This document shows positions 8,008-17,692 of a DNA stretch of 64,000 bases, piece by piece. How positions within the stretch are numbered: position 1 is the first letter of the stretch; each line of letters starts with the position of its first letter. A model generated the notes under the pieces. The model had not been told where the DNA came from. It saw only the letters and a program-made list of their open reading frames with translations, and made no database searches. This DNA is from Marinovum algicola. GTDB lineage: Bacteria; Pseudomonadota; Alphaproteobacteria; Rhodobacterales; Rhodobacteraceae. Where the stretch lies: the NCBI RefSeq assembly GCF_900109145.1, contig NZ_FNYY01000008.1, positions 1 through 64,000 of the forward strand, given 5' to 3'. Made by a program: the position numbers and the translations under genes.

Positions 8008-9537
8008 ATGACTGACATCTTCAAGACATCCCTGACCGGACTGGCGGCGCTGGCCGCCTGTACCGCCCTGACGCTTGGCACGCCGGCCAGCGCCGACAAG
8101 GCCAGCAACACGCTGAACGTCGCCTTTGCCGCCGAGCCCGAGCCGCTCGACACCTACAAGATCGCCGGCCGCCAGGGCCTGATCCTGGCGCGGCACATCT
8201 ACGACGGCCTGCTCTACAAGAACCTCGACACCGGCGAGATCGTGCCCGCGCTGGCCGAATCCTGGGAATTCACCGGTCCGCTGACCATGGAATTCACCCT
8301 GCGTCAGGGCGTCAAGTTCCACAATGGCGCCGATTTCACCGCCGATGACGTGGTGACGACGCTGAACACCGTGATCACCCCGGAATACGGCACCCGCTAT
8401 TCGATCTCGGTCGACTGGATCGAAAGCGTCGAGAAGCTGGCCGATTACAAGGTGCGCATCAACATGTCCAAGCCCTTTGCCGGCGCGGTCGAGATGCTGG
8501 CCGATGCGCTGCCGATCTATCCGCATGACTTCTTTGGCGAAAACGGATCAAGCGGCATGGCGGCCACGCCCATCGGCACCGGCCCCTACAAGCTGGTCAG
8601 CCAGGAGCCGGGCATTCGCTATCAGCTCGAGCGGTTCGAGGACCATTACGCAGGCAGCCCCAAGGCCGGCGCCACCATCGACGCGATCACCGTGCGCACC
8701 ATCCCCGAGATGAACACCCAATATGCCGAGCTGATGTCGGGCGATCTTGACTGGATCTGGCGGATTCCACCGGATCAGGCGGCGCGGCTCGAGGGCCGGG
8801 TGCAGATCATCAGCGCGCCGATCATGCGCATCGGCTATGTCGGCTTTGCCCCCGAGGCGCTGGCCGGCGACAGCCCGATCGCCGACAAGAAGGTGCGACA
8901 GGCGCTGATCCACGCCACCAACCGCGGCGCGATTGTCGAGGCATTCGCCGGCGGCGCGTCGAAAGTGCTCAATACCCCCTGCAACCCGGCGCAATTCGGC
9001 TGCGAACAGGATGTCGCCGCCTATGACTTCGACCCGGAAAAGGCCAAGGCGTTGCTGGCCGAAGCGGGCTATGCGGACGGCTTCGAGATGGAGATGGTCT
9101 TTGCCGCCATGCCGCGCCCGACCGCCGAGGCCGTGGCCGCCGACCTGGCCAATGTCGGGGTGAAGCTGGAGCTGAACGAGCAGCAATATTCCTCCGGCAT
9201 CGGCAAGTGGCGGGCCCGCGAGCTGCCGGCGTTCTTTTCGAACTGGGGCAGCTACGGCATCGGCGACACCGCCTTTATCCTGTCGAATTTCTTTGGCGGC
9301 GGCGCGGATGATCTTGTGCAGGACGCGCAGCTGGCCGAATGGCTGACCGAGGCCGATACCGCTTCGGATCGCGCGGTGCGGGCCGAGAATTATGCGATGG
9401 CGGTCAAGAAGATCGCGGAAGAGGCCTATTGGATGCCGATGTACAACTTCAACGTCAATTATGGCCTGTCCAACGATCTGAACTTCACCCCGCACCCGGA
9501 TGAGTTCGCCCGTTGGTGGATGGCAAGCTGGAAATAG
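8008..9537 (+). CDS. peptide/nickel-type ABC transporter substrate-binding protein (SBP_bac_5)
   Basis: A 509-residue periplasmic receptor of the DppA/OppA superfamily. It starts after AGAGAGAGAC with a signal peptide cleaved near PASA-DK (about residue 30). Family segments are LARHIYDGLLYKN, LAESWEFTGPLTMEFTLRQGVKFHNGADFTADDVV, GTGPYKLVSQEPG and KVRQALIHATNRGAIV. It is the first gene of a five-gene ABC operon with two permeases and two ATPases. These systems carry peptides, opines and various amino-acid derivatives. Its location next to the amidohydrolase and RraA-like genes suggests a modified amino acid, but the ligand is not readable. Confidence 0.92.
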   Translation: MTDIFKTSLTGLAALAACTALTLGTPASADKASNTLNVAFAAEPEPLDTYKIAGRQGLILARHIYDGLLYKNLDTGEIVPALAESWEFTGPLTMEFTLRQGVKFHNGADFTADDVVTTLNTVITPEYGTRYSISVDWIESVEKLADYKVRINMSKPFAGAVEMLADALPIYPHDFFGENGSSGMAATPIGTGPYKLVSQEPGIRYQLERFEDHYAGSPKAGATIDAITVRTIPEMNTQYAELMSGDLDWIWRIPPDQAARLEGRVQIISAPIMRIGYVGFAPEALAGDSPIADKKVRQALIHATNRGAIVEAFAGGASKVLNTPCNPAQFGCEQDVAAYDFDPEKAKALLAEAGYADGFEMEMVFAAMPRPTAEAVAADLANVGVKLELNEQQYSSGIGKWRARELPAFFSNWGSYGIGDTAFILSNFFGGGADDLVQDAQLAEWLTEADTASDRAVRAENYAMAVKKIAEEAYWMPMYNFNVNYGLSNDLNFTPHPDEFARWWMASWK

Positions 9538-9610
9538 GCTGACCTCACTAACGACCTGTGCCGGGCGGAGCGCTTCCCGCCGCCCGGCACGCCATGAACG
9601 GAAAGACCCC

Positions 9611-10531
9611 ATGCTCAGCTTCCTCTCCCGGCGTCTCTTTGTCGCCTTTTGCGTCTGCGTCACGGTTTCGGCGCTCAGTTTCGCGCTGATGTTCCTCTCG
9701 GGCGATCCGGCGATCGCCATCGCCGGCGCCGGTGGCCGCGCCGAGGATGCCGAGGCGATCCGCATCGCCTATGGCTTCGACCGGCCGCTGATCGTGCAAT
9801 ATCTCGACTGGATCGGCAGCGCGGTGACCGGCGATTTGGGGCAGAGCATCTATTTCAATCTGCCGGTGACCGAGATCATCGGCAACCGCGTCGGGGTGAC
9901 GCTGACGCTGGGATTCATCTCGTTCCTGGTCGCACTGGCGGTGGCGGTGCCACTGGGCATCGCCGCGGCACTGCGCCCCAATGGCTGGATCGACCGCATT
10001 GCGCTGATCATCGCCGTGTCGGGGCAGGCGATCCCCAGCTTCTGGCTCGGGCTGATGGCGATCGTGGTCTTTGGCGTCTGGTACGGCATGGTGCCGATCT
10101 CGGGTGCCGAAAGCTGGCAGGGTTTCATCCTGCCGGTCATCGTGCTGAGCTATTACGCCGTGCCGGAACTGATGCGGATCACCCGCTCCGGGATGATCGA
10201 CGTGCTGGCCACCGATTACGTGCGGGCGGCGCGGGCCAAGGGGCTGCCGATGCATCTGGTGATCTCGCGCCACGCGCTGCGCAATGCAGTGCTGCCGTTG
10301 GTGTCGCTGGCGGCGGTTCAGCTCGGGCAGCTTCTGTCCGGCTCGATCGTGATCGAAAGCGTCTTTGCACTCAATGGGCTGGGACGGCTGGCCTGGGAAT
10401 CGCTGTTGCGCAGCGATCTGCCGGTGGTGCAGGCGATCATTCTGGTGCTGTCGCTGCTCTATGTCCTGCTGACCACCTGCGCCGACATTCTGAACGCGGT
10501 GCTCGATCCGCGGCTGAGGGGAGCGACCTGA
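9611..10531 (+). CDS. peptide-type ABC transporter permease (DppB-like)
   Basis: A 306-residue membrane protein with about six helices. It has the N-terminal TPD-type region MLSFLSRRLFVAF and the permease EAA loop around DYVRAARAKGLPMHLVISRHALRNAV, which contacts the ATPases. The start at 9611 follows GGAAAGACCCC; upstream codons in the same frame overlap the binding-protein gene and are unlikely to be used. The typical DppB motif SGSIVIESVFALNGLGRLAWES is present. It pairs with the DppC-like subunit that follows with a 1-bp gap. Confidence 0.93.
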   Translation: MLSFLSRRLFVAFCVCVTVSALSFALMFLSGDPAIAIAGAGGRAEDAEAIRIAYGFDRPLIVQYLDWIGSAVTGDLGQSIYFNLPVTEIIGNRVGVTLTLGFISFLVALAVAVPLGIAAALRPNGWIDRIALIIAVSGQAIPSFWLGLMAIVVFGVWYGMVPISGAESWQGFILPVIVLSYYAVPELMRITRSGMIDVLATDYVRAARAKGLPMHLVISRHALRNAVLPLVSLAAVQLGQLLSGSIVIESVFALNGLGRLAWESLLRSDLPVVQAIILVLSLLYVLLTTCADILNAVLDPRLRGAT

Positions 10532-10532
10532 G

Positions 10533-11405
10533 ATGACCGAAGCAACCATGGAAACCACGCGCCCCTCGGCCTGGCGCAAGATGCTCGGCAACACCGGGGT
10601 GATGATCGGCGGCACGCTGCTGGCGGTGATTGTCGCGATTGCGGTGCTGGCCCCGGTTCTGGCGCCGCATGACCCGCTGGCGCAGGATCTGACCCGCCGC
10701 CTGCTGCCGCCGTTCTGGCATGACCGCGCGGTGCCCGAGCACATCCTCGGCACCGATCACCTGGGCCGCGATTACCTGTCGCGGATGATCCATGGCGCCC
10801 GGGTGTCGCTGGGTGTCGGGCTGGGCGTGATCCTGGTGTCGGGCGCCATCGGCATCACCCTGGGGTTGCTGGCCGGCTATTTCGGCGGCTGGATCGACAT
10901 GGTGATCAGCTTTGCCATCACCACCCGGCTCTCGCTGCCCATCGTGCTGGTGGCGCTGGCGGCGGTGGCGCTGGGCGGGGCCTCGCTGACCACCCTGATC
11001 ACGGTGCTGGGCCTGCTGCTCTGGGACCGCTTCGCCGTGGTGACGCGGGCGGCGGCGCAGGGCCTGCGGCATCAGGAGTTCATCATGGGCCTGCGCGCCA
11101 TCGGCGCCAGCCGCGCGCGCATCCTGTTTCTCGAGATCCTGCCCAACATGCGGGCCACGATCCTGGTCGTGGTCTCGCTCGAGGTGGCCAATGTGATCCT
11201 GCTCGAAGCGGCGCTGTCCTTTCTCGGACTGGGGGTGCGGCCGCCAACGCCGTCCTGGGGACTGATGATCGCCGAGGGCCGCGACAATATCCTGTTCGAC
11301 CCCTGGCTGATCGCGCTGCCGGGCTCGGCGCTCTGCCTGCTGGTGCTGGCGGTCAACCTGTTTGGTGACGGGCTGCGCGACATCACGGGGCCGGCACGGA
11401 AATGA
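10533..11405 (+). CDS. peptide-type ABC transporter permease (DppC-like)
   Basis: A 290-residue inner-membrane subunit with about six helices and the DppC features HILGTDHLGRDYLSRMIHGARVSL near residue 70, and the EAA loop QEFIMGLRAIGASRARILFLEILPN. The late motif LEAALSFLGLGVRPPTPSWGLMI is highly characteristic. It starts one base after the stop of the DppB-like gene and its stop overlaps the next ATPase start, so subunits are translationally coupled. Confidence 0.94.
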   Translation: MTEATMETTRPSAWRKMLGNTGVMIGGTLLAVIVAIAVLAPVLAPHDPLAQDLTRRLLPPFWHDRAVPEHILGTDHLGRDYLSRMIHGARVSLGVGLGVILVSGAIGITLGLLAGYFGGWIDMVISFAITTRLSLPIVLVALAAVALGGASLTTLITVLGLLLWDRFAVVTRAAAQGLRHQEFIMGLRAIGASRARILFLEILPNMRATILVVVSLEVANVILLEAALSFLGLGVRPPTPSWGLMIAEGRDNILFDPWLIALPGSALCLLVLAVNLFGDGLRDITGPARK

Positions 11406-12381
11406 CTGACATGATGCTCGATATCCGCGACCTTCGGGTCTCCCTTCCGACCGAGCGGGGCCTGCTGAACGCCGTGCGCGGCGTCGATCTGCAAATCGCG
11501 CGGGGTCAGACGCTCTGTCTTGTCGGGGAATCCGGCTGCGGCAAATCGCTGACCGCCACGTCGATCATGGGGCTTCTGACGCGTCAGGCGCAGATCACCA
11601 CCGACCGGTTCGAAATGGCCGGGCAGGATCTGACCCGCAAACCGGCCGCCGGGCTGGCCCGGATGCGCGGCCGCGACGTGGCGATGATCTTTCAGGATCC
11701 GACCAGCGCGCTGAACCCGACGCTGACCGTCGGGCGGCAGTTGACCGAAGGGGTGATGCGCAGCGAAAAGCTGAGCCGCAGGGCGGCCGAGGCCCGCGCC
11801 GTAGAGATGCTCGAGCGGGTGGGCATTTCCAATCCCGCGGCGCGGCTGGCGCAATATCCGCACGGCTTTTCCGGCGGCCAGCGCCAGCGCATCATGATCG
11901 CCTCGGCGCTGATGGGCCGCCCGAAACTGCTGATCGCGGATGAGCCGACCACCGCGCTCGACGTCACCATCCAGGCCCAGATCCTTCAGTTACTAGGCGA
12001 GTTGCAGGCCGATCTCGGGCTGTCGATCCTGCTGATCACCCATGATCTCGGGGTGGTGGCGGCCATCGCCGATGATGTGGCGGTGATGTATGCCGGGCGG
12101 ATCGTCGAACGCGCCCCGGCCCGCGATCTCTTTGTCCGTCCGCGCCATCCCTACACCCGCGGTCTGCTGGCCGCGATCCCGGTGCCGGGGGTCACGCCGC
12201 GCGGCAGCGCCTTGCCGGCGATCCCGGGGCGGGTTCCCGGGCTGATCGGCACGCTGCGGGGCTGCGCCTTCCGCGACCGCTGCGCCCAGGCGGCGCCGGA
12301 TTGCGCGGCCGATCCGGTGCCGCGCCACGGGATCGGTGCGGGCCGCTTTGTCGAATGTGTCAACCCCGAGGAGGCCAGCAC

Positions 12382-12385
<4 letters not shown>
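11402..12385 (+). CDS. peptide-type ABC transporter ATP-binding protein (DppD-like)
   Basis: A 327-residue ATPase with Walker A GESGCGKS (about residues 42-49), Q-loop MIFQDPTSALNP, signature FSGGQRQRIMIA, Walker B LLIADEPTTALDV and switch His in LLITHDLG. The C-terminal oligo-dipeptide transporter extension ends in a Cys-rich segment, GCAFRDRCAQAAPDCAADPVP, seen in Dpp/Opp ATPases. It forms a heterodimer with the next ATPase. The start is an ATGA overlap with the DppC-like gene. Confidence 0.95.
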
Positions 12386-13326
<941 letters not shown>

Positions 13327-13338
13327 CGGCCGCTGGGG

Positions 13339-13661
13339 TCAGGCGGCATCCGCCGCGATGCGCTGGATCGCCCGGAAGCCTTCGAAGCGGGGATGGCCGT
13401 CGTGCAGCGTGGGGCCGGTGCCGGCGCGGGCATCGGCCACGCGGAACTGCGGGCTGCGGGTCCAGGCGGTGAAATGCGCCTCGGACTGCCAGAGCGTATG
13501 CGAGGCATAGAGAATCCTGCCCGCCTCTTCGGGGCCTTTCAGCATGTGGAATTCGACGAAACCCCCCATCTCATGCAGCCTGCTGTCGCGGCTCAGCCAA
13601 AGCTCTTCGAAATCGGCGGCGTTTCCAGCGGCACGGTAAAGCGGTTCATGGCAAGGAACAT
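13339..13661 (-). pseudogene. frameshifted antibiotic-biosynthesis-monooxygenase/IsdG-like heme oxygenase gene at the end of the hmu operon
   Basis: From an ATG at 13661, preceded by CAGGAGACC, the frame opens as MFLAMNRFTVPLET and then runs out of frame near 13614-13621. The remaining reading frame continues as DFEELWLSRDSRLHEMGG, FVEFHMLKGPE, YASHTLWQSEAHFTAW. Adding one base restores a protein of about 107 residues, the usual ABM/IsdG length. In family members the Trp region is followed by FRxAH; here it reads FRVADARAG, so the His position is Asp. It lies 20 bp after hmuV on the same strand, where related operons carry HmuQ/HmuD-type heme-degrading proteins. It may be genuinely decayed or a one-base sequence error. 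Confidence 0.75.
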
Positions 13662-13680
13662 CTGTGGTCTCCTGTTTAAG

Positions 13681-14469
13681 TCATTCGGCGGCAAGCGCCG
13701 CGAGGTGCGGCAGGACAAAGGGCGTGCCCGGCGGGGGGATCTGCCCGACATGCAGGGCACAGCCATAGGCGCGGCTCAGGATGTCGCTGGTCATGACGTC
13801 GCCGGGCGTGCCCTGGGCATGACAGGCGCCGGCGGCCAGCAAGATCACCTTGTCGGCGCAGATGGCGGTCAGATTGAGGTCATGCATGACGGCCACCACG
13901 CCGCCGCCGGCGCTGGCAAAGTCGCGGGCGATGCGCATGACCTGAAGTTGATGGGCGATGTCGAGGGAGGACACCGGTTCATCGAGAAACAGCCAGCGCG
14001 GCACCCCGTCCGCCACCGGCTCCCAGACCTGGGCGAGCACGCGGGCGAGTTGCACCCGCTGCTGTTCGCCGCCCGAAAGCTCCTGGTAGCTCCGGTCGGC
14101 ATAGGCGCCGAGATCGACCCGGCCCAGCGCCGCCCGAATGCGTTCTGATTGCGCGCCCGAGGTGCCGCGATGCAGACCGATCTGCACCACTTCGGCCACG
14201 GTGAAGGGAAAGGCCAGGGTGCTGGCCTGCGGCAACACCCCCCTGAGGGCGGCGAGCTCTCGCGGGGAGAGCCGGGCGATGTCCTGCCCGCCGAGAGCGA
14301 TGCGCCCGGCAAACGGCAGATCGCCGGTGATCGCCCGCAGGCAGGTGGTCTTGCCCGAGCCGTTCGGGCCGACGATGCAGGTGATCTGGCCAGGGCGGGC
14401 GGTCAGGGTCAGCCCGTCGAGGATGGTTTTGCCTCCGAGGGAGACGCGGAGATTTTGCACGTCGAGCAT
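13681..14469 (-). CDS. hmuV: heme ABC transporter ATP-binding protein HmuV
   Basis: A 262-residue cytoplasmic ATPase that energises heme import through HmuU. It has Walker A GPNGSGKTT (about residues 34-42), signature LSGGEQQRVQLARVLAQVWEP, Walker B WLFLDEPVSSLDI and the switch region VVAVMHDLNL. The Trp-rich insert after the signature (QVWEPVADGVPRWLFLDEP) is typical of HmuV rather than other siderophore ATPases. It follows hmuU by 1 bp and precedes the frameshifted monooxygenase. Confidence 0.94.
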   Translation of the reverse strand: MLDVQNLRVSLGGKTILDGLTLTARPGQITCIVGPNGSGKTTCLRAITGDLPFAGRIALGGQDIARLSPRELAALRGVLPQASTLAFPFTVAEVVQIGLHRGTSGAQSERIRAALGRVDLGAYADRSYQELSGGEQQRVQLARVLAQVWEPVADGVPRWLFLDEPVSSLDIAHQLQVMRIARDFASAGGGVVAVMHDLNLTAICADKVILLAAGACHAQGTPGDVMTSDILSRAYGCALHVGQIPPPGTPFVLPHLAALAAE

Positions 14470-14470
14470 G

Positions 14471-15544
14471 TCAGAGGTCCACCACGCCGCGTTGCCGCAG
14501 CAGGATCCAGAGGAAGACCGGCGCGCCGAGCACGGCAGTGACGATACCGATCGGCAATTCGGCCGGCGTGATGATCACTCGCGCGATCATGTCGGCGCCG
14601 ACCAGCAGCGCCGCGCCCAGCAGCGCCGAGTTCAGCAGCAGCGCCCGGTGGTCCGGTCCGGTGGCCAGCCGCAGCAGATGCGGCACCACGATGCCGACAA
14701 AGCCGATCCCGCCAGAGATGGCGACGGCGGCGCCGCTGGCGGCGGCGACGCAGAGGATGGCGGCGTTCTTCATCCGCTGCACCGGAATGCCGATGTGATG
14801 CGCCGTGGCCTCGCCAAGCGCCAGGCCGTTCAACCCGCGCCCCAGGCAGAGCGCCCCGGCGATGGCGGTCAGGATGATCGGCGCAGCGGCTGTCAGCTTG
14901 GCCCAGTTGGCGCCGGCGAGCGAGCCCATGTTCCAGAAGGTGAGGTCGCGCAGCTGCTGGTCGTCGGCCTTGTAGATCAGCACGCCGGCCAGCGCCCCGG
15001 CCAGGGCGGTCAGGGCGATCCCGGCGAGCAACATGGTGGCGACCGAGGTGCGCCCGGCGCGGGTCGAGACGCGGTAGAGCAGGATCGTGGTGGCCCAGCT
15101 TGCGACAAAGGCGGCGCAGGGCACCAGATAGGCGCCGGTCAGCGCGCGCAGCGCTGCGGGCAGCAGGCCGCCCAGAACGATCGCCAGAATCGCGCCCAGC
15201 ATGCCGCCGGCGGTGACGCCGACAATGCCGGGATCGGCCAGCGGATTGCGGAACAGCCCCTGCATGACGGCGCCGGAAGTGGCCAGCGCCGCTCCCACCA
15301 GAAGCCCCATCGCCAGCCGTGGCAGGCGAATGTCCAAGAGCACGACGGATTCGGTGCGGCTCAGCGCATCGCCGCGCAGGCCCTTGGCCAGCACATCGCC
15401 CAGCGAGAGGCCGGTCGCCCCCACGGTCAGGCTTGCCAGTGAGACCAGAACCACCAGCAGGGCCAGCAGCAGATGCAGTCGCCGCGCCCGGTCCAGTCGG
15501 CGGGGCGGGCGGGTGCCGGGCAGAACGTCGGACAGCGCCACCAT
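14471..15544 (-). CDS. hmuU: heme ABC transporter permease HmuU (FecCD family)
   Basis: A 357-residue inner-membrane permease with about nine to ten helices, of normal FecCD length. Visible signatures are DIRLPRLAMGLLVGAALATSGAVMQGLFRNPLADPGIVGV, WNMGSLAGANW, and the late GGIGFVGIVVPHLLRLATGPDHRALL, which couples to the ATPase. Four bp separate it from hmuT upstream and one bp from hmuV downstream. It moves heme delivered by HmuT into the cytoplasm. Confidence 0.95.
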   Translation of the reverse strand: MVALSDVLPGTRPPRRLDRARRLHLLLALLVVLVSLASLTVGATGLSLGDVLAKGLRGDALSRTESVVLLDIRLPRLAMGLLVGAALATSGAVMQGLFRNPLADPGIVGVTAGGMLGAILAIVLGGLLPAALRALTGAYLVPCAAFVASWATTILLYRVSTRAGRTSVATMLLAGIALTALAGALAGVLIYKADDQQLRDLTFWNMGSLAGANWAKLTAAAPIILTAIAGALCLGRGLNGLALGEATAHHIGIPVQRMKNAAILCVAAASGAAVAISGGIGFVGIVVPHLLRLATGPDHRALLLNSALLGAALLVGADMIARVIITPAELPIGIVTAVLGAPVFLWILLRQRGVVDL

Positions 15545-15548
15545 TGTG

Positions 15549-16433
15549 TCAGCCTCCGTAGAGCAGGGTGTTGAGCTCGGTCACCGCCTCGGCCGTGCGC
15601 GGGCCGAAGCCGAGCAGTTTCAGCCCGTCGATCTTGATCAGCGTCCGGGTGTCGGCGGCAGGGGTGATCGCCAGCGCCGGCAGCGAGAACAGCACATCGG
15701 CGGTGGTGCCATGATCGCCGCCGCGTTCCATCATCAGGATCACGTCGGGCGCGGCCACCGCCGCCGCCTCGTCGGAAAGTTGCTTGTAGCCGTCAAACCC
15801 TTCGGCGGCATTCACGCCGCCGGCCAGTCGGATCACCGCATCGGCGCCGGTTTCGGCGCCGCCAACCGTCAGCTTGCCTCCGGCGGCGCTGAGCACGAAG
15901 AGCACCCTCTTGCGCGGGTCAGGATTTGCGTCGGCCCGGGCCTTGGCGGCCGCCAGCGCCGTGGTGACCTCCTGCGCCAGTGTGTCGGCCTTGCCGGGCA
16001 CCCCGAGCGCGTCGCCTATGGTGCGGATCTTGGCGGCGATGGCGGCGCCATCGAATCCGCCGGTAACCTCGACAAAATCGATGTCGGCGGCGCGCAACAC
16101 ATCGAGGGTCTCGGGCGGGCCGGCGCCCTCGGCCGAGAGGATCAGCGACGGCCCGACCGACAGCACGGCTTCCGGCGACAGGGCGCGCATATAGCCCACG
16201 TCGGGCAGGGCGCGCGCCGCTTCGGGCCAGGTCGAGGTGCTGTCGCGTGCCAGCAACCGGTGGCCCTGGTCCAGCGCATAGACGATTTCGGTCATGTCGC
16301 CGCCGATCGCCAGCACCCCGGCCGGCGGCAGGGGCTCGGCGGCCGGCTGATCTGCGCTGGCCGACCCGGACGCGAAGACACCGGAGGCCGCCACCCAGAG
16401 CGCCATCACGGCGCCAAAGCTCTGCCGTTTCAT
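15549..16433 (-). CDS. hmuT: periplasmic heme-binding protein HmuT
   Basis: A 294-residue periplasmic receptor that hands heme to HmuUV. The start at 16433 is chosen for its ATGA overlap with the hmuS stop and because it gives a clean signal peptide (MKRQSFGAVMALWVAASGVFA, cleavage near residues 26-29). The fold motifs GDMTEIVYALDQGHRLLARDSTSTWPEAARALPDVGYMRALSPEAVL match HmuT. The Tyr in DVGYMR corresponds to a conserved heme-ligand Tyr of the family. AGGVNAAEGFDGYKQLSDE supports the class III heme binding-protein assignment. Confidence 0.93.
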   Translation of the reverse strand: MKRQSFGAVMALWVAASGVFASGSASADQPAAEPLPPAGVLAIGGDMTEIVYALDQGHRLLARDSTSTWPEAARALPDVGYMRALSPEAVLSVGPSLILSAEGAGPPETLDVLRAADIDFVEVTGGFDGAAIAAKIRTIGDALGVPGKADTLAQEVTTALAAAKARADANPDPRKRVLFVLSAAGGKLTVGGAETGADAVIRLAGGVNAAEGFDGYKQLSDEAAAVAAPDVILMMERGGDHGTTADVLFSLPALAITPAADTRTLIKIDGLKLLGFGPRTAEAVTELNTLLYGG

Positions 16434-17482
16434 TCTGCCGCCTCCGTGGCCCGCGTTTCCAGCCCGGCGACGATCTCGCGCCACTGCGGGCGGCTGTCAT
16501 TGGTCTCTTTCGACACCGGGAACGCCTGAAAGATCACCGTGCCCTCGGCATCGAAGGCCTCGACCGACAGTGCCGTGCCGCGCCGGGTGGGTTTCTCGAC
16601 CGCATAGACCTCGGCGATGTGATTGCGGCGCAGGTGCATGTCGAAGCCGGGATCGAGGATGTTCAGCCAGGGGCCGGTTTCCTGAAGCCGTTTGACCGGG
16701 CCACTGTGAATCTGGATGCAACCGCGATTGCCGACAAAGAACATGAAGTCGATGCCACTGTCGCGCAGTCCTGTGAACATCTCGTCCACCGCGCCGGGGG
16801 GCAGGGGCCGCACAAAGGGGTTGCCCGGCATGCGATAGGCGCCAAGCCGGTTCATCTTGAGCTTGGCGCAGAGCCGCAGGAACTGATGCGTGTCGGTCAG
16901 CCGGGCCCATTCCTCGAACAGGATTTCGCGTTTCTCGGGCCGCGTCTTCGGCGCTTCGGCCGGTTTGCGGGCGGCCACCTCCAGCGCGTCGGATTGCGCC
17001 TCCAGCGCCAGCGCGGCCTTGATCCTCTCCCAGGCCGCCAGATCGGATGCCGGGCGCAGATGGATCTTGTGCACCGCCTCGCCGGCCGCGTCGAACACCT
17101 GCAACGACCGCCGTATACCGCCCGCCGTCTGTTTCTCGACCGCAAAGGCGCTCACCCACCAGGCGGGAAAGATCCGCAGGTCGATCTCTTCGGCCAGCAC
17201 CATCGCCGCATGTTCGCCAGACCGGTAGTTGCTGTAACAGCCCACCTTTTCATGCACGCAAGAGGCATTGCGCGTGAGCGCCATAACCTCGCCCAAGGCC
17301 TCGGCGGCGGGGATCAGCCGGTCGGGGTGGGCGGCGATCCTGGTGGCGCTGTGGCCGACCCGAGCGGCAACAAGCTGGGCCTCGGCAATGCCCAGCCTCT
17401 CGGCCAGATCCCGTTCTCGCATCTTGGAATTTTCGGCAATGGCCGCGCGGATTTCGGCCGCGCCCGGCGTCTCTTGAGCCAT
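16430..17482 (-). CDS. hmuS: hemin-degrading factor / heme-trafficking protein HmuS
   Basis: A 350-residue cytoplasmic protein with two tandem HemS/ChuX repeats (about 30-165 and 200-345), which accepts imported heme and releases or channels it. Each repeat has the characteristic pattern, for example MALTRNASCVHEKVGCYSNYR and, in the second half, MFTGLRDSGIDFMFFVGNRGCIQIHSGPVKRLQETGPWLNILD. The start at 17482 follows GAGGGACCTG. A possible start at 17554 would add 24 residues but has no ribosome site and lies next to the shared promoter. It is the first gene of the hmuSTUV operon, divergent from hmuR. Confidence 0.92.
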   Translation of the reverse strand: MAQETPGAAEIRAAIAENSKMRERDLAERLGIAEAQLVAARVGHSATRIAAHPDRLIPAAEALGEVMALTRNASCVHEKVGCYSNYRSGEHAAMVLAEEIDLRIFPAWWVSAFAVEKQTAGGIRRSLQVFDAAGEAVHKIHLRPASDLAAWERIKAALALEAQSDALEVAARKPAEAPKTRPEKREILFEEWARLTDTHQFLRLCAKLKMNRLGAYRMPGNPFVRPLPPGAVDEMFTGLRDSGIDFMFFVGNRGCIQIHSGPVKRLQETGPWLNILDPGFDMHLRRNHIAEVYAVEKPTRRGTALSVEAFDAEGTVIFQAFPVSKETNDSRPQWREIVAGLETRATEAAE

Positions 17483-17561
17483 CAGGTCCCTCACTTCGTT
17501 TCGACAAGGTTGCAACGCGTGGCTGGGCGCTCGAGAGAGATCGCTGGCGGGCATCTTTTTC

Positions 17562-17578
17562 TTGACTGTTTTAGTCGG
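17562..17578. promoter_or_regulatory. candidate iron-responsive operator and hmuR promoter (site A)
   Basis: TTGACTGTTTTAGTCGG contains the inverted half-sites TGACT and AGTCg around GTTTT. It also supplies a -35-like TTGACT with TTAACT 16 bp later for hmuR, so a bound repressor would block that promoter. It lies between the divergent hmuS and hmuR genes. Closely similar 17-mers occur before the siderophore ABC operon and the exbB operon. The regulator (RirA, Irr or a Fur-type protein) cannot be named from sequence alone. Confidence 0.6.
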
Positions 17579-17692
17579 TTAACTTAACTGCCGCAACCAT
17601 GTTTTGCGCCGCCGCCCCGTGGCCGCCGCGCCCGCCAGCCCCCACGCCAGCGCCTCATCCCGAAAACACCTCACTTCATAAAGGGGACAGTC

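Noticed and set aside
14138-15442. Plus-strand open frame opposite hmuU/hmuV
   Set aside because: The product is Gly/Arg/Gln-rich with no domain, while hmuU and hmuV are unambiguous on the other strand.
17483-17554. Longer HmuS starting at 17554
   Set aside because: No ribosome site precedes it, and the ATG at 17482 has GAGGGA and matches family length.
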